Positions 54,571 through 63,639 of a stretch of DNA of 64,000 bases are shown here, piece by piece. How positions within the stretch are numbered: position 1 is the first letter of the stretch; each line of letters starts with the position of its first letter. The notes beneath the pieces were generated by a model. It worked only from the letters and a program-made list of their open reading frames with translations. It ran no database searches and was not told the origin of the DNA. The stretch comes from Fulvivirga imtechensis AK7 (GTDB lineage: Bacteria; Bacteroidota; Bacteroidia; Cytophagales; Cyclobacteriaceae): contig NZ_AMZN01000050.1 in assembly GCF_000331535.1 (NCBI RefSeq), forward strand, positions 17,740 to 81,739, given 5' to 3'. A program made the position numbers and the translations under genes.

Positions 54571-55281
54571 ATGCAAAATGGAAACTTGTACCTGATTCCC
54601 ACTGTAATAGCCGAAAATCAGACAGATGTAATACCTGAACAAGTTCGACATGTGGTTAAGCATACGGAATATTTTCTGGTGGAGAATCTGCGCACCGCCC
54701 GCAGGTATGTCAGCAGCCTCAAATTAGGCATTACCATTGAGGACTTGCATTTTGACGTTCTGGACAAAAACACACTCCCTGCTGATCTTGAAAAGCTGAT
54801 GCGACCAGTTTTCGAGGGAAAAAATATTGGGATCCTTTCCGAATCGGGTTGCCCGGGTATTGCTGATCCGGGCTCTGTAGCAGTGAAATATGCCCATGCG
54901 CACCGGGTCAGGGTAATACCACTGGTCGGACCCTCTTCTATATTTCTATCGCTGATGGCATCGGGGTTTAGCGGGCAGAGCTTCGTATTTCATGGCTACT
55001 TACCCATTGAAAAAAGAGAACTGGAGCATATAGTGAAGCAGATAGAGGTCGATTCACGCAAAAAGAGCCAGACTCAGATATTTATTGAAGCGCCCTATCG
55101 TAACAATAACCTTCTGGAGAACCTGACACGGTTTTGCCACCCCGACACAATGTTGTGCGTAGCAAAGGATATATCCGGGCAGGATGAATTCATCCGATCA
55201 GCCAAAATACGGGAATGGAAAAATACCAAGGTTGACCTGCACAAGGTTCCCACTGTTTTTTTACTGTATGCCGGGGAGTAA
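54571..55281 (+). CDS. Tetrapyrrole methylase family protein (RsmI-like)
   Basis: The 236 residues start MQNGNLYLIPTVIAENQTDV and contain NIGILSESGCPGIADPGSVA (cofactor loop), VIPLVGPSSIFLSLMASGFS and FIEAPYRNNNLLENL, as in RsmI, which methylates a ribose in 16S rRNA. Compared with canonical RsmI the protein is short (no C-terminal domain) and the N-terminal GNLGD-type motif is absent, so it is an RsmI-like paralogue. The longer frame from 54517 has no supporting features. SAM synthase metK is next, 100 bases on. Confidence 0.85.
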   Translation: MQNGNLYLIPTVIAENQTDVIPEQVRHVVKHTEYFLVENLRTARRYVSSLKLGITIEDLHFDVLDKNTLPADLEKLMRPVFEGKNIGILSESGCPGIADPGSVAVKYAHAHRVRVIPLVGPSSIFLSLMASGFSGQSFVFHGYLPIEKRELEHIVKQIEVDSRKKSQTQIFIEAPYRNNNLLENLTRFCHPDTMLCVAKDISGQDEFIRSAKIREWKNTKVDLHKVPTVFLLYAGE

Positions 55282-55308
55282 AATTACCGGATTACTTTAC
55301 ATGCGGAA

Positions 55309-55339
55309 TTTTATTTTACCTGCATTTCCTCTAAATTTG
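55309..55339 (+). promoter_or_regulatory. Possible promoter of metK
   Basis: TTTT (55309-55312; consensus TTTG), 19-base spacer, TAAATTTG (55332-55339). The -7 element is perfect, the -33 has one mismatch. The distance to ATG 55382 is about 40 bases. Confidence 0.45.
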
Positions 55340-55381
55340 TCCGCTTCAAACGAATACGACATTTATTTAAAATAATATACA

Positions 55382-56656
55382 ATGCCCTACTTATTTACCT
55401 CCGAGTCGGTGTCCGAAGGCCACCCTGATAAAATAGCGGATCAGATATCTGATGCGTTGATTGATAATTTTTTGGCATTTGATAGAAACTCCAAGGTGGC
55501 TTGTGAAACACTGGTGACCACCGGATTAACAGTGTTAAGCGGAGAGGTAAAATCAGAGGCCTACCTTGATGTACAGCAGATCGCCCGAAATGTGATCAAT
55601 AAAATTGGCTATACCAAAGGAGAGTATATGTTTGACGGTAATTCTTGCGGGGTTATCTCAACAATCCACGAACAGTCACCTGACATTAATCAGGGTGTGG
55701 ACCGCTCAAACCCTGAGGAGCAGGGAGCCGGAGATCAAGGGATGATGTTCGGATATGCTACAAGCGAGACAGATGATTACATGCCCCTGGCGCTGGATCT
55801 TTCTCACAAGCTGCTCATTGAACTGGCCAGGCTGAGAAGAGAGTCAAAAGACATCACCTATCTTCGTCCTGATGCCAAATCACAGGTTACTATAGAGTAT
55901 TCAGATGATAACATTCCCCAGCGTATCGTGAATATAGTGGTTTCTACTCAGCACGATGAATTTGATGCCGAGGAGAAGATGCTAAAAAAGATCAAGGAAG
56001 ATATTATCAGCATTTTAATACCCCGGGTAAAGGCCCAACTGAAGCCGGAAATACAGAAACTATTTAGCGATAATATCCAATATCACATTAATCCTACCGG
56101 AAAATTTGTGATCGGGGGGCCTCACGGAGATACCGGTCTTACCGGACGAAAGATCATTGTAGATACATATGGAGGAAAAGGCGCGCACGGAGGAGGCGCT
56201 TTCTCAGGAAAGGACCCTTCTAAAGTGGACAGGTCTGCAGCTTATGCTACCAGGCACATAGCTAAAAACCTTGTAGCAGCAGGAGTAGCTGATGAAGTAC
56301 TCGTGCAGGTATCTTATGCCATTGGCGTAGTGGAGCCAATGGGCATTTTTGTAAATACCTATGGTTCTGCAAAAGTTAACATGACAGACGGTGAAATTGC
56401 CAAAAAAGTGCAGGAGATATTTGATATGCGTCCTTACGCTATCGAGACAAGACTAAAGCTCAGGAACCCTATTTATTCTGAAACAGCAGCTTATGGTCAT
56501 ATGGGGCGTACAAATGAGGTAGTGAAGAAGAAGTTTGTTTCTGCAAGTGGTCAGACAGTTGAAATGGAAGTAGAATTATTTCCGTGGGAAAAACTGGATT
56601 ATGTAAATAAGGTGAAGGAGTCGTTTGGCTTAATGGCAGTTGAAAGCACAGAATAA
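55382..56656 (+). CDS. metK: S-adenosylmethionine synthase
   Basis: MetK makes SAM from methionine and ATP. The 424 residues have all signatures: [55 protein letters not shown] and [19 protein letters not shown]. Complete. A perfect terminator follows. Located directly after a SAM-using methylase gene. Confidence 0.97.
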   Translation: MPYLFTSESVSEGHPDKIADQISDALIDNFLAFDRNSKVACETLVTTGLTVLSGEVKSEAYLDVQQIARNVINKIGYTKGEYMFDGNSCGVISTIHEQSPDINQGVDRSNPEEQGAGDQGMMFGYATSETDDYMPLALDLSHKLLIELARLRRESKDITYLRPDAKSQVTIEYSDDNIPQRIVNIVVSTQHDEFDAEEKMLKKIKEDIISILIPRVKAQLKPEIQKLFSDNIQYHINPTGKFVIGGPHGDTGLTGRKIIVDTYGGKGAHGGGAFSGKDPSKVDRSAAYATRHIAKNLVAAGVADEVLVQVSYAIGVVEPMGIFVNTYGSAKVNMTDGEIAKKVQEIFDMRPYAIETRLKLRNPIYSETAAYGHMGRTNEVVKKKFVSASGQTVEMEVELFPWEKLDYVNKVKESFGLMAVESTE

Positions 56657-56673
56657 TCTTCGTATAGAAGTTC

Positions 56674-56720
56674 GATAAAGAAAAAAGGGCCTGATTTTTT
56701 CAAGCCCTTTTTTCTTTATC
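56674..56720. terminator. Bidirectional terminator between metK and raiA
   Basis: A perfect 17-base stem (56674-56690 with 56704-56720, centred on AAAAAAGGGC and GCCCTTTTTT) with a 13-base loop; both strands have a T-run after the stem, so it serves metK and the leftward raiA. Confidence 0.93.
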
Positions 56721-56740
56721 CGTTACTATTTTAACAGTTC

Positions 56741-57037
56741 CTAATGCGCCATTTGTTTTACTTTAACTTTTCTCAATTGTCGTCTCAATGCCTCTGTTGC
56801 CAGATCGGTGGCCTCCTCAAATGATTTCGCCTCTTCTTTTGCAAAAAGCTGACTACCGGGGATATTCAATTTGATCTCCACGGTTTTATTTTCAATTCCG
56901 GAATTATTTAACCTTAAAAACACTTCTCCATCAACCACACGGTCGTAAAAAGTTTCCAGTTTATCTACCTTCTTTTGAATGAAATCGATCAGCTTGTGGT
57001 CAGCATCGAAGTGGATTGAGTGCATTTGTAACTTCAT
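56741..57037 (-). CDS. raiA: Ribosome hibernation promoting factor (HPF/RaiA), short form
   Basis: The 98 residues are HPF-like: MHSIHFDADHKLIDFIQKKV, DGEVFLRLNNSGIENKTVEI and KEEAKSFEEATDLATEALRR. It binds the 30S decoding region and stabilises idle ribosomes. It is the last gene of the rpsU-xerC-raiA group, 27 bases after xerC. Confidence 0.92.
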   Translation of the reverse strand: MKLQMHSIHFDADHKLIDFIQKKVDKLETFYDRVVDGEVFLRLNNSGIENKTVEIKLNIPGSQLFAKEEAKSFEEATDLATEALRRQLRKVKVKQMAH

Positions 57038-57064
57038 AATAGTAAAGTTTAAAAGGTTATAAAA

Positions 57065-57946
57065 TTAAGCTTTTGGATGCGCCTGGTCAAAGACCGCTTT
57101 TAGTTTATCGAGTGAATTGTGCGTATATACCTGCGTTGCCGCGAGGCTGGTATGACCCAGGAGGTCCTTTACCGCATTCAACTCGGCTCCTTTATTGAGC
57201 AGATGCGTAGCAAACGTGTGGCGCAATACATGAGGGCTACGTTTTTCTATCGTGGTAAATTGATTTAAATACTTTTTAACAGTGCGGTATATTATCATAG
57301 GATAACAATCGTCTCCATTATCTGTAACGAGCAATACACCTCCATCGTTTGTAAAACCCTGAGAATTTTTTGCTGAAATGTATTGATCGATCACTCTTTC
57401 AAGGCTCAGAGAGAACGGGATCACGCGCTCCTTATTTCTTTTCCCTAAAACTTTGAGGGTGCGATTTTGGAAGTTGATATCGGATGTTTTCAAAGTAATA
57501 AGCTCAGCAAGGCGGATCCCGGTGCCATAGAGCAACTCCATGATCAGACGGTCCCTGGCCCCGGAAAAATCATCGCTAAATTCGCATTGGTCAAGCAGAC
57601 GGGTAATGTCACCTTCGTGTACAAACTGGGGCAGCTTCTTGCTGGTCTTTAGTATTCTTATTTTCAGGGTCGGATCCTTGTCTATTACTTCACGCTTTAA
57701 CATGAACTTATAAAAGGATCTCAGACAGGCAATCTTTCTGTTAATGCTCCGGGGTTCCAGCCCACTATCAACAAGGCTGACAATCCAATTCCTAAGCACA
57801 GCATGTGAGGCTGTAGCAAGATCTGATTCCGGAAAATTTGTGGTTATGAACTCTTCAAGCTGGCTTATATCGTTGTCATACGAGGTGATCGTATGTTGGC
57901 TATAGCGCTTTTCGTACTGAAGGTATTTTAGGAAAGTTTCCCGCAT
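57065..57946 (-). CDS. xerC: Tyrosine recombinase XerC/XerD type
   Basis: The 293 residues have the N-terminal SAM-like domain (FLKYLQYEKRYSQHTITSYD) and catalytic residues in GTGIRLAELITL (Arg), HVLRHTFATHLLNKG (His, Arg), LLGHTSLAATQVYTHNSL (His, Tyr). It would resolve chromosome dimers at dif; a dif site is not seen here. In Bacteroidota this gene is typically between rpsU and raiA, as here. The terminator directly upstream (57947-57986) runs into the start codon. Confidence 0.92.
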   Translation of the reverse strand: MRETFLKYLQYEKRYSQHTITSYDNDISQLEEFITTNFPESDLATASHAVLRNWIVSLVDSGLEPRSINRKIACLRSFYKFMLKREVIDKDPTLKIRILKTSKKLPQFVHEGDITRLLDQCEFSDDFSGARDRLIMELLYGTGIRLAELITLKTSDINFQNRTLKVLGKRNKERVIPFSLSLERVIDQYISAKNSQGFTNDGGVLLVTDNGDDCYPMIIYRTVKKYLNQFTTIEKRSPHVLRHTFATHLLNKGAELNAVKDLLGHTSLAATQVYTHNSLDKLKAVFDQAHPKA

Positions 57947-57986
57947 AAAAAAATAGTACTACCCACCAATCTCTGAGTAGTACCAA
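57947..57986 (-). terminator. Terminator between rpsU and xerC that abuts the xerC ATG
   Basis: Read leftward: GGTACTAC (57984-57977), 14-base loop, GTAGTACT (57962-57955; one wobble pair), then A and seven T ending exactly before the xerC ATG at 57946. It should end most rpsU transcripts; any read-through places an U-rich, unstructured stretch at the xerC start. Confidence 0.7.
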
Positions 57987-58018
57987 TCTAATGAATTTAT
58001 ACGGGAATTAATAGCTGA

Positions 58019-58213
58019 TTAATAATTTTCTTCAGCGTATTTCTTCTGTCTGTATTTTGCTCTAATTATTTCTGATCTTCTTTGAATAGAAGGCTTTTCG
58101 TAGAATGTTCTGGCTCTTAATTCTTTTAATACACCAGTTTTCTCAAACTTCTTTTTGAATCTTTTCAGAGCTTTCTCTATTGATTCATTTTCTTTTACGT
58201 TTACTACGATCAT
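58019..58213 (-). CDS. rpsU: Ribosomal protein bS21
   Basis: The 64 residues [20 protein letters not shown] and [20 protein letters not shown] to the [11 protein letters not shown] end match bS21. The start is ATG 58211-58213, preceded by a strong SD, although the open frame runs up to 58264. In Bacteroidota bS21 takes part in hiding the 16S anti-SD sequence, and rpsU is among the few genes with a strong SD. Confidence 0.95.
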   Translation of the reverse strand: MIVVNVKENESIEKALKRFKKKFEKTGVLKELRARTFYEKPSIQRRSEIIRAKYRQKKYAEENY

Positions 58214-58220
58214 TTTTATA

Positions 58221-58230
58221 CACCTCCTTT
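58221..58230 (-). promoter_or_regulatory. Strong Shine-Dalgarno sequence of rpsU
   Basis: On the minus strand AAAGGAGGTG, seven bases before the ATG, is a near-full match to the 16S 3' end. Other genes in this window show little or no SD. Known work in Flavobacterium (from literature) links this to bS21 feedback. Confidence 0.88.
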
Positions 58231-58407
58231 CAAATGGATTGCAAATGTAGAAAATATATTGCATATATACAAATGGCTTTTCTTGATCTGAGAAAAAACA
58301 GTGGATTAACAGCTTACAGGTTCTTTACACATCTCCCTGGCAATTGCTGTCTGATCCGTTTTTTGCCAGATGACTTTTTCTACTCATGATCAACCATGCT
58401 CAAAAAC

Positions 58408-58435
58408 AAAAAGACCTCCCGAAAGAGGCCTTTTT
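58408..58435 (-). terminator. Terminator of the acyl-CoA dehydrogenase gene
   Basis: Read leftward AAAAAGGCCTC pairs with GAGGTCTTTTT (58435-58408; one G-U pair) with a six-base loop and a T-rich tail. It lies 24 bases after the stop of the leftward gene at 58459. Confidence 0.85.
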
Positions 58436-58458
58436 AAAATTAACTCGAACTATAAAAA

Positions 58459-59652
58459 CTATTTAAGGATTGCTCTTGAGATAACAAGTTTCTGTATCTC
58501 GGAAGTTCCCTCTCCGATGGTACAAAGCTTAGAATCCCGGTAAAATTTTTCAGCAGGGTAATCTTTTGTATAGCCATAGCCACCAAAAATCTGAACGGCA
58601 TCAGTAGCGTTCTCCACAGCTACTTCCGAAGCGTAATATTTTGCCATGGCAGACTCCTTGTTCACCGACTTTCCCTTGTTCTTCAGGTCAGCCGCCTGGT
58701 GGGTTAGCAGTTTGGCCGCTTCTACCTTTGTAGCCATGTCTGCCAGTTTGAAAGAGATGCCCTGGAAGTTAGAAATGGGCTGGTTGAACTGATGCCTTTC
58801 CTTCGAATACTGAAGAGCAACATCAAGAGCGCCTTGTGCAATACCAAGGCCGAGGGCTGCAATGCTGATCCTGCCGCCGTCAAGTACTTTTAATGCCTGT
58901 ACGAAACCTTCGCCTTCTTGTCCTATCACATTGTCTTTATGCACACGGCAATTGTCAAAGATCAGTTCTGTTGTTTCAGAGGCACGCATACCCAGCTTGT
59001 TTTCCTTTCTGCCTGCTGAGAAGCCGGGGGTTCCTTTTTCGATGATAAACGCTGTCATTCCGTGTGAGTCGCCTACTGCACCGGTTCTGGCTATTACCAC
59101 GGCTACATTTCCTGATTTGCCATGTGTAATAAAGTTTTTTGCTCCGTTCAGCACGTAGTGATCACCGTCTTTTTCGGCAACAGTTCGCATATTCCCGGCA
59201 TCAGAACCGGTATTGGGCTCTGTCAGGCCCCATGCCCCGATCCATTCGGCAGTGGCCAGCTTCGGCAGGTATTTCTGCTTTTGCTCCTCACTGGCAAATT
59301 GGAGAATGTGTCCTGTGCATAAAGAGTTGTGTGCGGCCATTGAAAGTCCAATAGACCCATCTATTCTTGAAAGCTCAGCAATGGCTGTCACGTATTCATG
59401 ATATCCAAAGCCTGAGCCACCATATTCTTGAGGAACCAACACGCCCATGAGTCCCAGCTCACCTAATTTTTTAAAAAGGTCGACAGGAAACTCCTGTGAT
59501 TCATCCCACTCCATCATTTTTGGCCTGATTTCCTTTTCGCCAAAATCACGGATCATCTGGGCTATCATTTTTTGATTTTCATTTTCTTCAAAACCTGTCA
59601 TTGGGTTTTCTGCGGTTAAAGCTTCCATATTTGGGGTTGAGATTAATTTCAA
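58459..59652 (-). CDS. Acyl-CoA dehydrogenase
   Basis: The 397 residues are a short/medium-chain acyl-CoA dehydrogenase: ARLSRIDG-like region ELSRIDGSIGLSMAAHNSLC, WGLTEPNTGSDAGNMRTVAE, FDNCRVHKDNVIGQEGEGF, FGGYGYTKDYPAEKFYRDSK and the catalytic Glu in IGEGTSEIQKL. It oxidises acyl-CoA with FAD and hands electrons to ETF. Single leftward gene. Confidence 0.94.
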   Translation of the reverse strand: MKLISTPNMEALTAENPMTGFEENENQKMIAQMIRDFGEKEIRPKMMEWDESQEFPVDLFKKLGELGLMGVLVPQEYGGSGFGYHEYVTAIAELSRIDGSIGLSMAAHNSLCTGHILQFASEEQKQKYLPKLATAEWIGAWGLTEPNTGSDAGNMRTVAEKDGDHYVLNGAKNFITHGKSGNVAVVIARTGAVGDSHGMTAFIIEKGTPGFSAGRKENKLGMRASETTELIFDNCRVHKDNVIGQEGEGFVQALKVLDGGRISIAALGLGIAQGALDVALQYSKERHQFNQPISNFQGISFKLADMATKVEAAKLLTHQAADLKNKGKSVNKESAMAKYYASEVAVENATDAVQIFGGYGYTKDYPAEKFYRDSKLCTIGEGTSEIQKLVISRAILK

Positions 59653-59818
59653 ACGTTTTCAGAAAGACAAAGATAGACATTCTTACGATTCACCCAAACG
59701 AATGTTAGTTTGGGTGTAATTTTTTAACAATTATTAAACTTTTGTGTTGATAAGGTTTTAAAGAATTAATGATTAATTTTGGACCCTTTTGAGAATCAAT
59801 TGTAAACCCGAATAAAAA

Positions 59819-61132
59819 ATGAAAATAGCTGTAGTAGGAACAGGTTATGTAGGTCTTGTAACAGGTACATGTTTTGCAGAGACCGGCAATACTGTGTCGT
59901 GCATTGATATTGATGAAAGAAAAGTTAACAGCCTGAAAAACGGCAAAATCACTATTTATGAACCAGGATTGGAAGTAATATTTGAGCGAAACCTGAAGCA
60001 GGGCAGGCTAAGCTTCACTACCGACCTGAAAGAAGGAATTGAAGGAGCGAAGATCATTTTCCTTGCACTGCCCACACCTCCCGGTGAAGATGGTTCTGCA
60101 GACTTGAAGTATGTGTTAAAAGTTGCAGATGATCTTGGGCCAATTTTGAAAGACTATACTGTAATTGTTGATAAAAGTACTGTGCCTGTAGGTACTGCGG
60201 AAAAGGTGCATAATGCAATAGCCGCTAATGCAAAAGTAGATTTTGACGTTGTTTCCAACCCCGAATTCCTCAGAGAAGGCGTTGCCGTTGATGATTTTAT
60301 GAAGCCGGACCGTGTAGTAATTGGTACGAAATCAGAGAAGGCCAAGAAGTTAATGGAAACCCTTTACGCTCCTCTGGTAAGGCAGGGTAACCCCATCATT
60401 TTCATGGATGAAAAATCTGCTGAGCTTACAAAATATGCAGCAAACTCATTTTTGGCTACGAAGATCACCTTCATGAATGAAATTGCTAACATGTGTGAAT
60501 TGTTGGGAGCCGATGTAGATGCTGTTAGGAAAGGTGTAGGAACCGATACGCGTATCGGAAAACGCTTTTTGTTTGCGGGTATTGGTTACGGAGGAAGCTG
60601 TTTCCCTAAAGATGTACAGGCCCTGGCAAAGTCAGCCGAGGACGTAAATTATGACTTTACCATATTAAAGTCAGTAATGGCGGTAAACGAAAACCAGAAA
60701 ACAAAGCTGATCCCGAAGATCAAGGAATATTTCAATGGCGACCTGTCCGGTAAGACCATTGCGCTCTGGGGGCTTTCATTTAAGCCATACACTGACGATA
60801 TCCGCGAAGCACCCGCGCTTTACAATATCGATATGCTAACGGAGGCAGGGGCTACTGTAAAGGCTTATGACCCTGAAGCCATGGATAATGTGAAGAATTT
60901 AATTGGTGATAAAATTACCTTCTGTGAAGATGCATACTCTTGTGCTGATGGTGCAGATGCGTTGCTGATAGCAACAGAATGGCCGGTATTCAGAACCCCT
61001 GATTTTGAGAAGCTATCGGTCTCACTCAACAACAAAGTGATCTTTGACGGCAGAAACCTTTACACTTTAGATGAAATGAAAGATTTAGGTTTTACATATA
61101 TTAGCATAGGAAGACAAATTATCAATGGGTAA
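59819..61132 (+). CDS. ugd: UDP-glucose 6-dehydrogenase
   Basis: Ugd makes UDP-glucuronate from UDP-glucose with NAD. The 437 residues have the Rossmann motif [50 protein letters not shown] and the catalytic Cys261 in [16 protein letters not shown]. It overlaps the next gene, which uses its product, by eight bases. The pair supplies UDP-xylose for surface polysaccharide. Confidence 0.95.
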   Translation: MKIAVVGTGYVGLVTGTCFAETGNTVSCIDIDERKVNSLKNGKITIYEPGLEVIFERNLKQGRLSFTTDLKEGIEGAKIIFLALPTPPGEDGSADLKYVLKVADDLGPILKDYTVIVDKSTVPVGTAEKVHNAIAANAKVDFDVVSNPEFLREGVAVDDFMKPDRVVIGTKSEKAKKLMETLYAPLVRQGNPIIFMDEKSAELTKYAANSFLATKITFMNEIANMCELLGADVDAVRKGVGTDTRIGKRFLFAGIGYGGSCFPKDVQALAKSAEDVNYDFTILKSVMAVNENQKTKLIPKIKEYFNGDLSGKTIALWGLSFKPYTDDIREAPALYNIDMLTEAGATVKAYDPEAMDNVKNLIGDKITFCEDAYSCADGADALLIATEWPVFRTPDFEKLSVSLNNKVIFDGRNLYTLDEMKDLGFTYISIGRQIING

Positions 61133-62117
61133 GAAAACAGTATTAGTAACAGGAGCGGCCGGTTTCCTGGGTTCACACCTGTGTGACCGGTTTATTAGCG
61201 AGGGGTTTAAGGTATTGGGTATGGACAACCTGATCACAGGAAATCTGAAGAATATAGAGCACTTATTTCATCTCAAGGACTTTGAGTTTTATCATCATGA
61301 TGTTTCTAAATTCGTGCATGTATCCGGCCAGCTTGACTATATCATGCATTTTGCCTCACCGGCCAGCCCGATCGATTATCTGAAAATACCCATTCAGACA
61401 CTAAAAGTAGGGTCTTTAGGAACACATAACCTTTTGGGCTTGGCAAAGGCTAAAAATGCGCGAATGCTCATTGCTTCTACGTCTGAAGTATATGGTGATC
61501 CATTGGTTCATCCGCAGACAGAAGATTATTATGGTAATGTGAATCCGATCGGTCCGCGTGGGGTTTATGATGAAGCCAAGCGTTTCCAGGAGGCAATGAC
61601 TATGGCCTATCATACCTACCATGGCCTGGAAACCCGAATAGTGAGGATATTCAACACCTACGGCCCGAGAATGAGGCTGAATGATGGCAGGGTGCTGCCC
61701 GCTTTTATAGGCCAGGCATTAAGAGGAGAAGACCTGACGGTTTTCGGTGATGGTTCGCAGACCCGGTCATTCTGCTATGTGGATGATCTGATAGAAGGTA
61801 TTTACCGCCTGCTTTTTAGTGATTATGCTTACCCTGTAAATATTGGTAATCCTGACGAGATCACTATCAAGGAGTTTGCCGAGGAAATTATTAAGCTGAC
61901 AGGTACCCGGCAGAAGATCATCTATAAACCTCTGCCTAAGGATGATCCTATGCAAAGGCAGCCTAACATAGATCGGGCAAGGGAAATATTGCACTGGGAA
62001 CCCAAAGTGAGCAGAGCTGATGGCCTGAAGATCACTTATGATTACTTCAAAACCCTGACGGAGGAAGAGCTTTTTGCCAAGGAGCATAATACCTTTGATG
62101 AATATATAAAAAAATAA
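61125..62117 (+). CDS. UDP-glucuronate decarboxylase (SDR family)
   Basis: The 330 residues are an extended short-chain dehydrogenase: [54 protein letters not shown], the YxxxK pair in [12 protein letters not shown] and [10 protein letters not shown]. The sequence fits UDP-xylose synthase, converting UDP-glucuronate to UDP-xylose with internal NAD. It overlaps ugd by eight bases and the DUF2461 gene by one base, a translationally coupled trio. Confidence 0.92.
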   Translation: MGKKTVLVTGAAGFLGSHLCDRFISEGFKVLGMDNLITGNLKNIEHLFHLKDFEFYHHDVSKFVHVSGQLDYIMHFASPASPIDYLKIPIQTLKVGSLGTHNLLGLAKAKNARMLIASTSEVYGDPLVHPQTEDYYGNVNPIGPRGVYDEAKRFQEAMTMAYHTYHGLETRIVRIFNTYGPRMRLNDGRVLPAFIGQALRGEDLTVFGDGSQTRSFCYVDDLIEGIYRLLFSDYAYPVNIGNPDEITIKEFAEEIIKLTGTRQKIIYKPLPKDDPMQRQPNIDRAREILHWEPKVSRADGLKITYDYFKTLTEEELFAKEHNTFDEYIKK

Positions 62118-62773
62118 TGGCACTCGATAAATCCATCGATTTCTTAAAGCAGATCCGGCTCAATAATAATCGGGAGTGGATGCTGGATAACAAAAGCAGT
62201 TATCAGGCAGCCAAAGACGAGTTTTTAGAGTTTGCAGGGAAACTGCTTGCGAAAATGCAATTGGTAGACGAAGGGTTAAATGGATTAGACCCGAAGAAAT
62301 GTGTGTTTCGGATCAACCGAGACATCAGGTTTAGCAAAGATAAGAGCCCTTACAAAACCAATTTTGGGATGTATTTATCTGAAGGAGGCAAAAATGGAGG
62401 CAAGGCGGGCTATTATTTGCATTTAGAGCCGGGTGATAATTCTTTTTTGGCCGGGGGTATATATGCACCCGATTCGGAGAAACTGGCAAAAATTCGTCAG
62501 GAGATCGACTATAATGCTGCCGAACTCAAGAAAATTGTTGATAAAAAGAGCTTTAAAGCCCTTTTCGGAGCCGTACAGGGTGATGGATTAAAGCGTGCAC
62601 CCAAAGGATATGCGGAAGATCATCCTAATATTGAGCTGCTCAAGTTGAAGAGCTTTATAGTTATCCACAAACTGTCGGATAAAGAGATTCACAGCATCTC
62701 CGCAGATAAATGTGTTTCCGTTTTCAGCGAGATAAAGCCTATGAATGATTATTTTAATGTGGCTATAAGCTAA
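62117..62773 (+). CDS. DUF2461 protein (TIGR02453)
   Basis: The 218 residues match the DUF2461 family: LDKSIDFLKQIRLNNNREWM, CVFRINRDIRFSKDKSPYKT, GGKAGYYLHLEPGDNSFLAG and GVYMPE-like region GIYAPDSEKLAKIRQEID. Cytosolic, unknown role. The ATG shares one base with the uxs stop (TAATG). Confidence 0.88.
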   Translation: MALDKSIDFLKQIRLNNNREWMLDNKSSYQAAKDEFLEFAGKLLAKMQLVDEGLNGLDPKKCVFRINRDIRFSKDKSPYKTNFGMYLSEGGKNGGKAGYYLHLEPGDNSFLAGGIYAPDSEKLAKIRQEIDYNAAELKKIVDKKSFKALFGAVQGDGLKRAPKGYAEDHPNIELLKLKSFIVIHKLSDKEIHSISADKCVSVFSEIKPMNDYFNVAIS

Positions 62774-62788
62774 GGAGTAGTCAGTCGT

Positions 62789-62826
62789 GGCACCACCACT
62801 CTTGCCCCTGAGCAGATAGTGGTGCC
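62789..62826. terminator. Hairpin at the DUF2461 / lipoprotein convergent junction
   Basis: GGCACCACCACT (62789-62800) pairs with AGTGGTGCC (62818-62826) with a three-base bulge. It resembles the hairpin at 52136-52169. Possible bidirectional terminator. Confidence 0.55.
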
Positions 62827-62850
62827 TCTACTAATAGAACAGTGCTTATC

Positions 62851-63639
62851 CTAACAAGCTACATCTTCAAAATTACTGTCCCAGCAAGCGTAGGCGCCAT
62901 CATTCACCTTGATCCTTCCAACGCCAGAGGTTTCATTCCAATCTATGATTACGCTGGCATCTGTACCTACCACATTATAATATCTGTTAAAATCAGTGCC
63001 ATCGGTTTTACCATATTCTATATAACCGCCAAAGCCGTCAGCGCCAACTTCGATGTTTTCATATTTGATGTAGGCTACCTCTTCATTTTCCTGCTCCCAA
63101 TCTATCCTCAGAAATTCAGTAGGATTATTTCCGTCTTTATTCAGCTTCCAGTATCCGCTTTTACCATCAATAGCCGTTACCCCTGAATACCAAAGCACAT
63201 TCTGAAAACCATTTTGTTCTGAGGCATACATGTTCCACTCTACATTGTTTCCAACCACTTCCCCGGTCAATTCAAAGCTAAAAGTTCGGCCCACTACTTT
63301 GTGGTCAAAAGCCCAAACCCAGACTTTTCTATCAGTATCATAAGAAGGTTTTTGACTAACGGCTGCCTTGAAAGAGGCCACCGGAACGATCAGCCCTACT
63401 GTGAGGACAGTATTCCAGACTCCCACGGTGAAAGCTGCTAAATTCCAGTTGTCAGTCGTCATTTCGCGGCCACCAGAATTGCCGCCTTCCTGAAAGTTAG
63501 AGAAATCAATTTCCATGGAGCTTGCCGGAGGTAGCTCAGGCGCAGTGCCCGCATTAATTTCGTCATCGTCAGTGCTACATGCGGCAAAAAGAAAAACAGC
63601 CGCCAATAATAAAGTGCCAAGTTGTTTTAGTGATTGCAT
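62851..63639 (-). CDS. Lipoprotein of unknown function
   Basis: The 262 residues start with a lipoprotein signal (LGTLLLAAVFLFAACSTDDD, Cys21). The mature part is beta-rich with many Trp (VWVWAFDHKVVGRTFSFELT, GKSGYWKLNKDGNNPTEFLR, GGYIEYGKTDGTDFNRYY) and ends in a two-Cys tail (CWDSNFEDVAC). It would be in the outer membrane or surface. I do not recognise the family. Confidence 0.8.
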   Translation of the reverse strand: MQSLKQLGTLLLAAVFLFAACSTDDDEINAGTAPELPPASSMEIDFSNFQEGGNSGGREMTTDNWNLAAFTVGVWNTVLTVGLIVPVASFKAAVSQKPSYDTDRKVWVWAFDHKVVGRTFSFELTGEVVGNNVEWNMYASEQNGFQNVLWYSGVTAIDGKSGYWKLNKDGNNPTEFLRIDWEQENEEVAYIKYENIEVGADGFGGYIEYGKTDGTDFNRYYNVVGTDASVIIDWNETSGVGRIKVNDGAYACWDSNFEDVAC

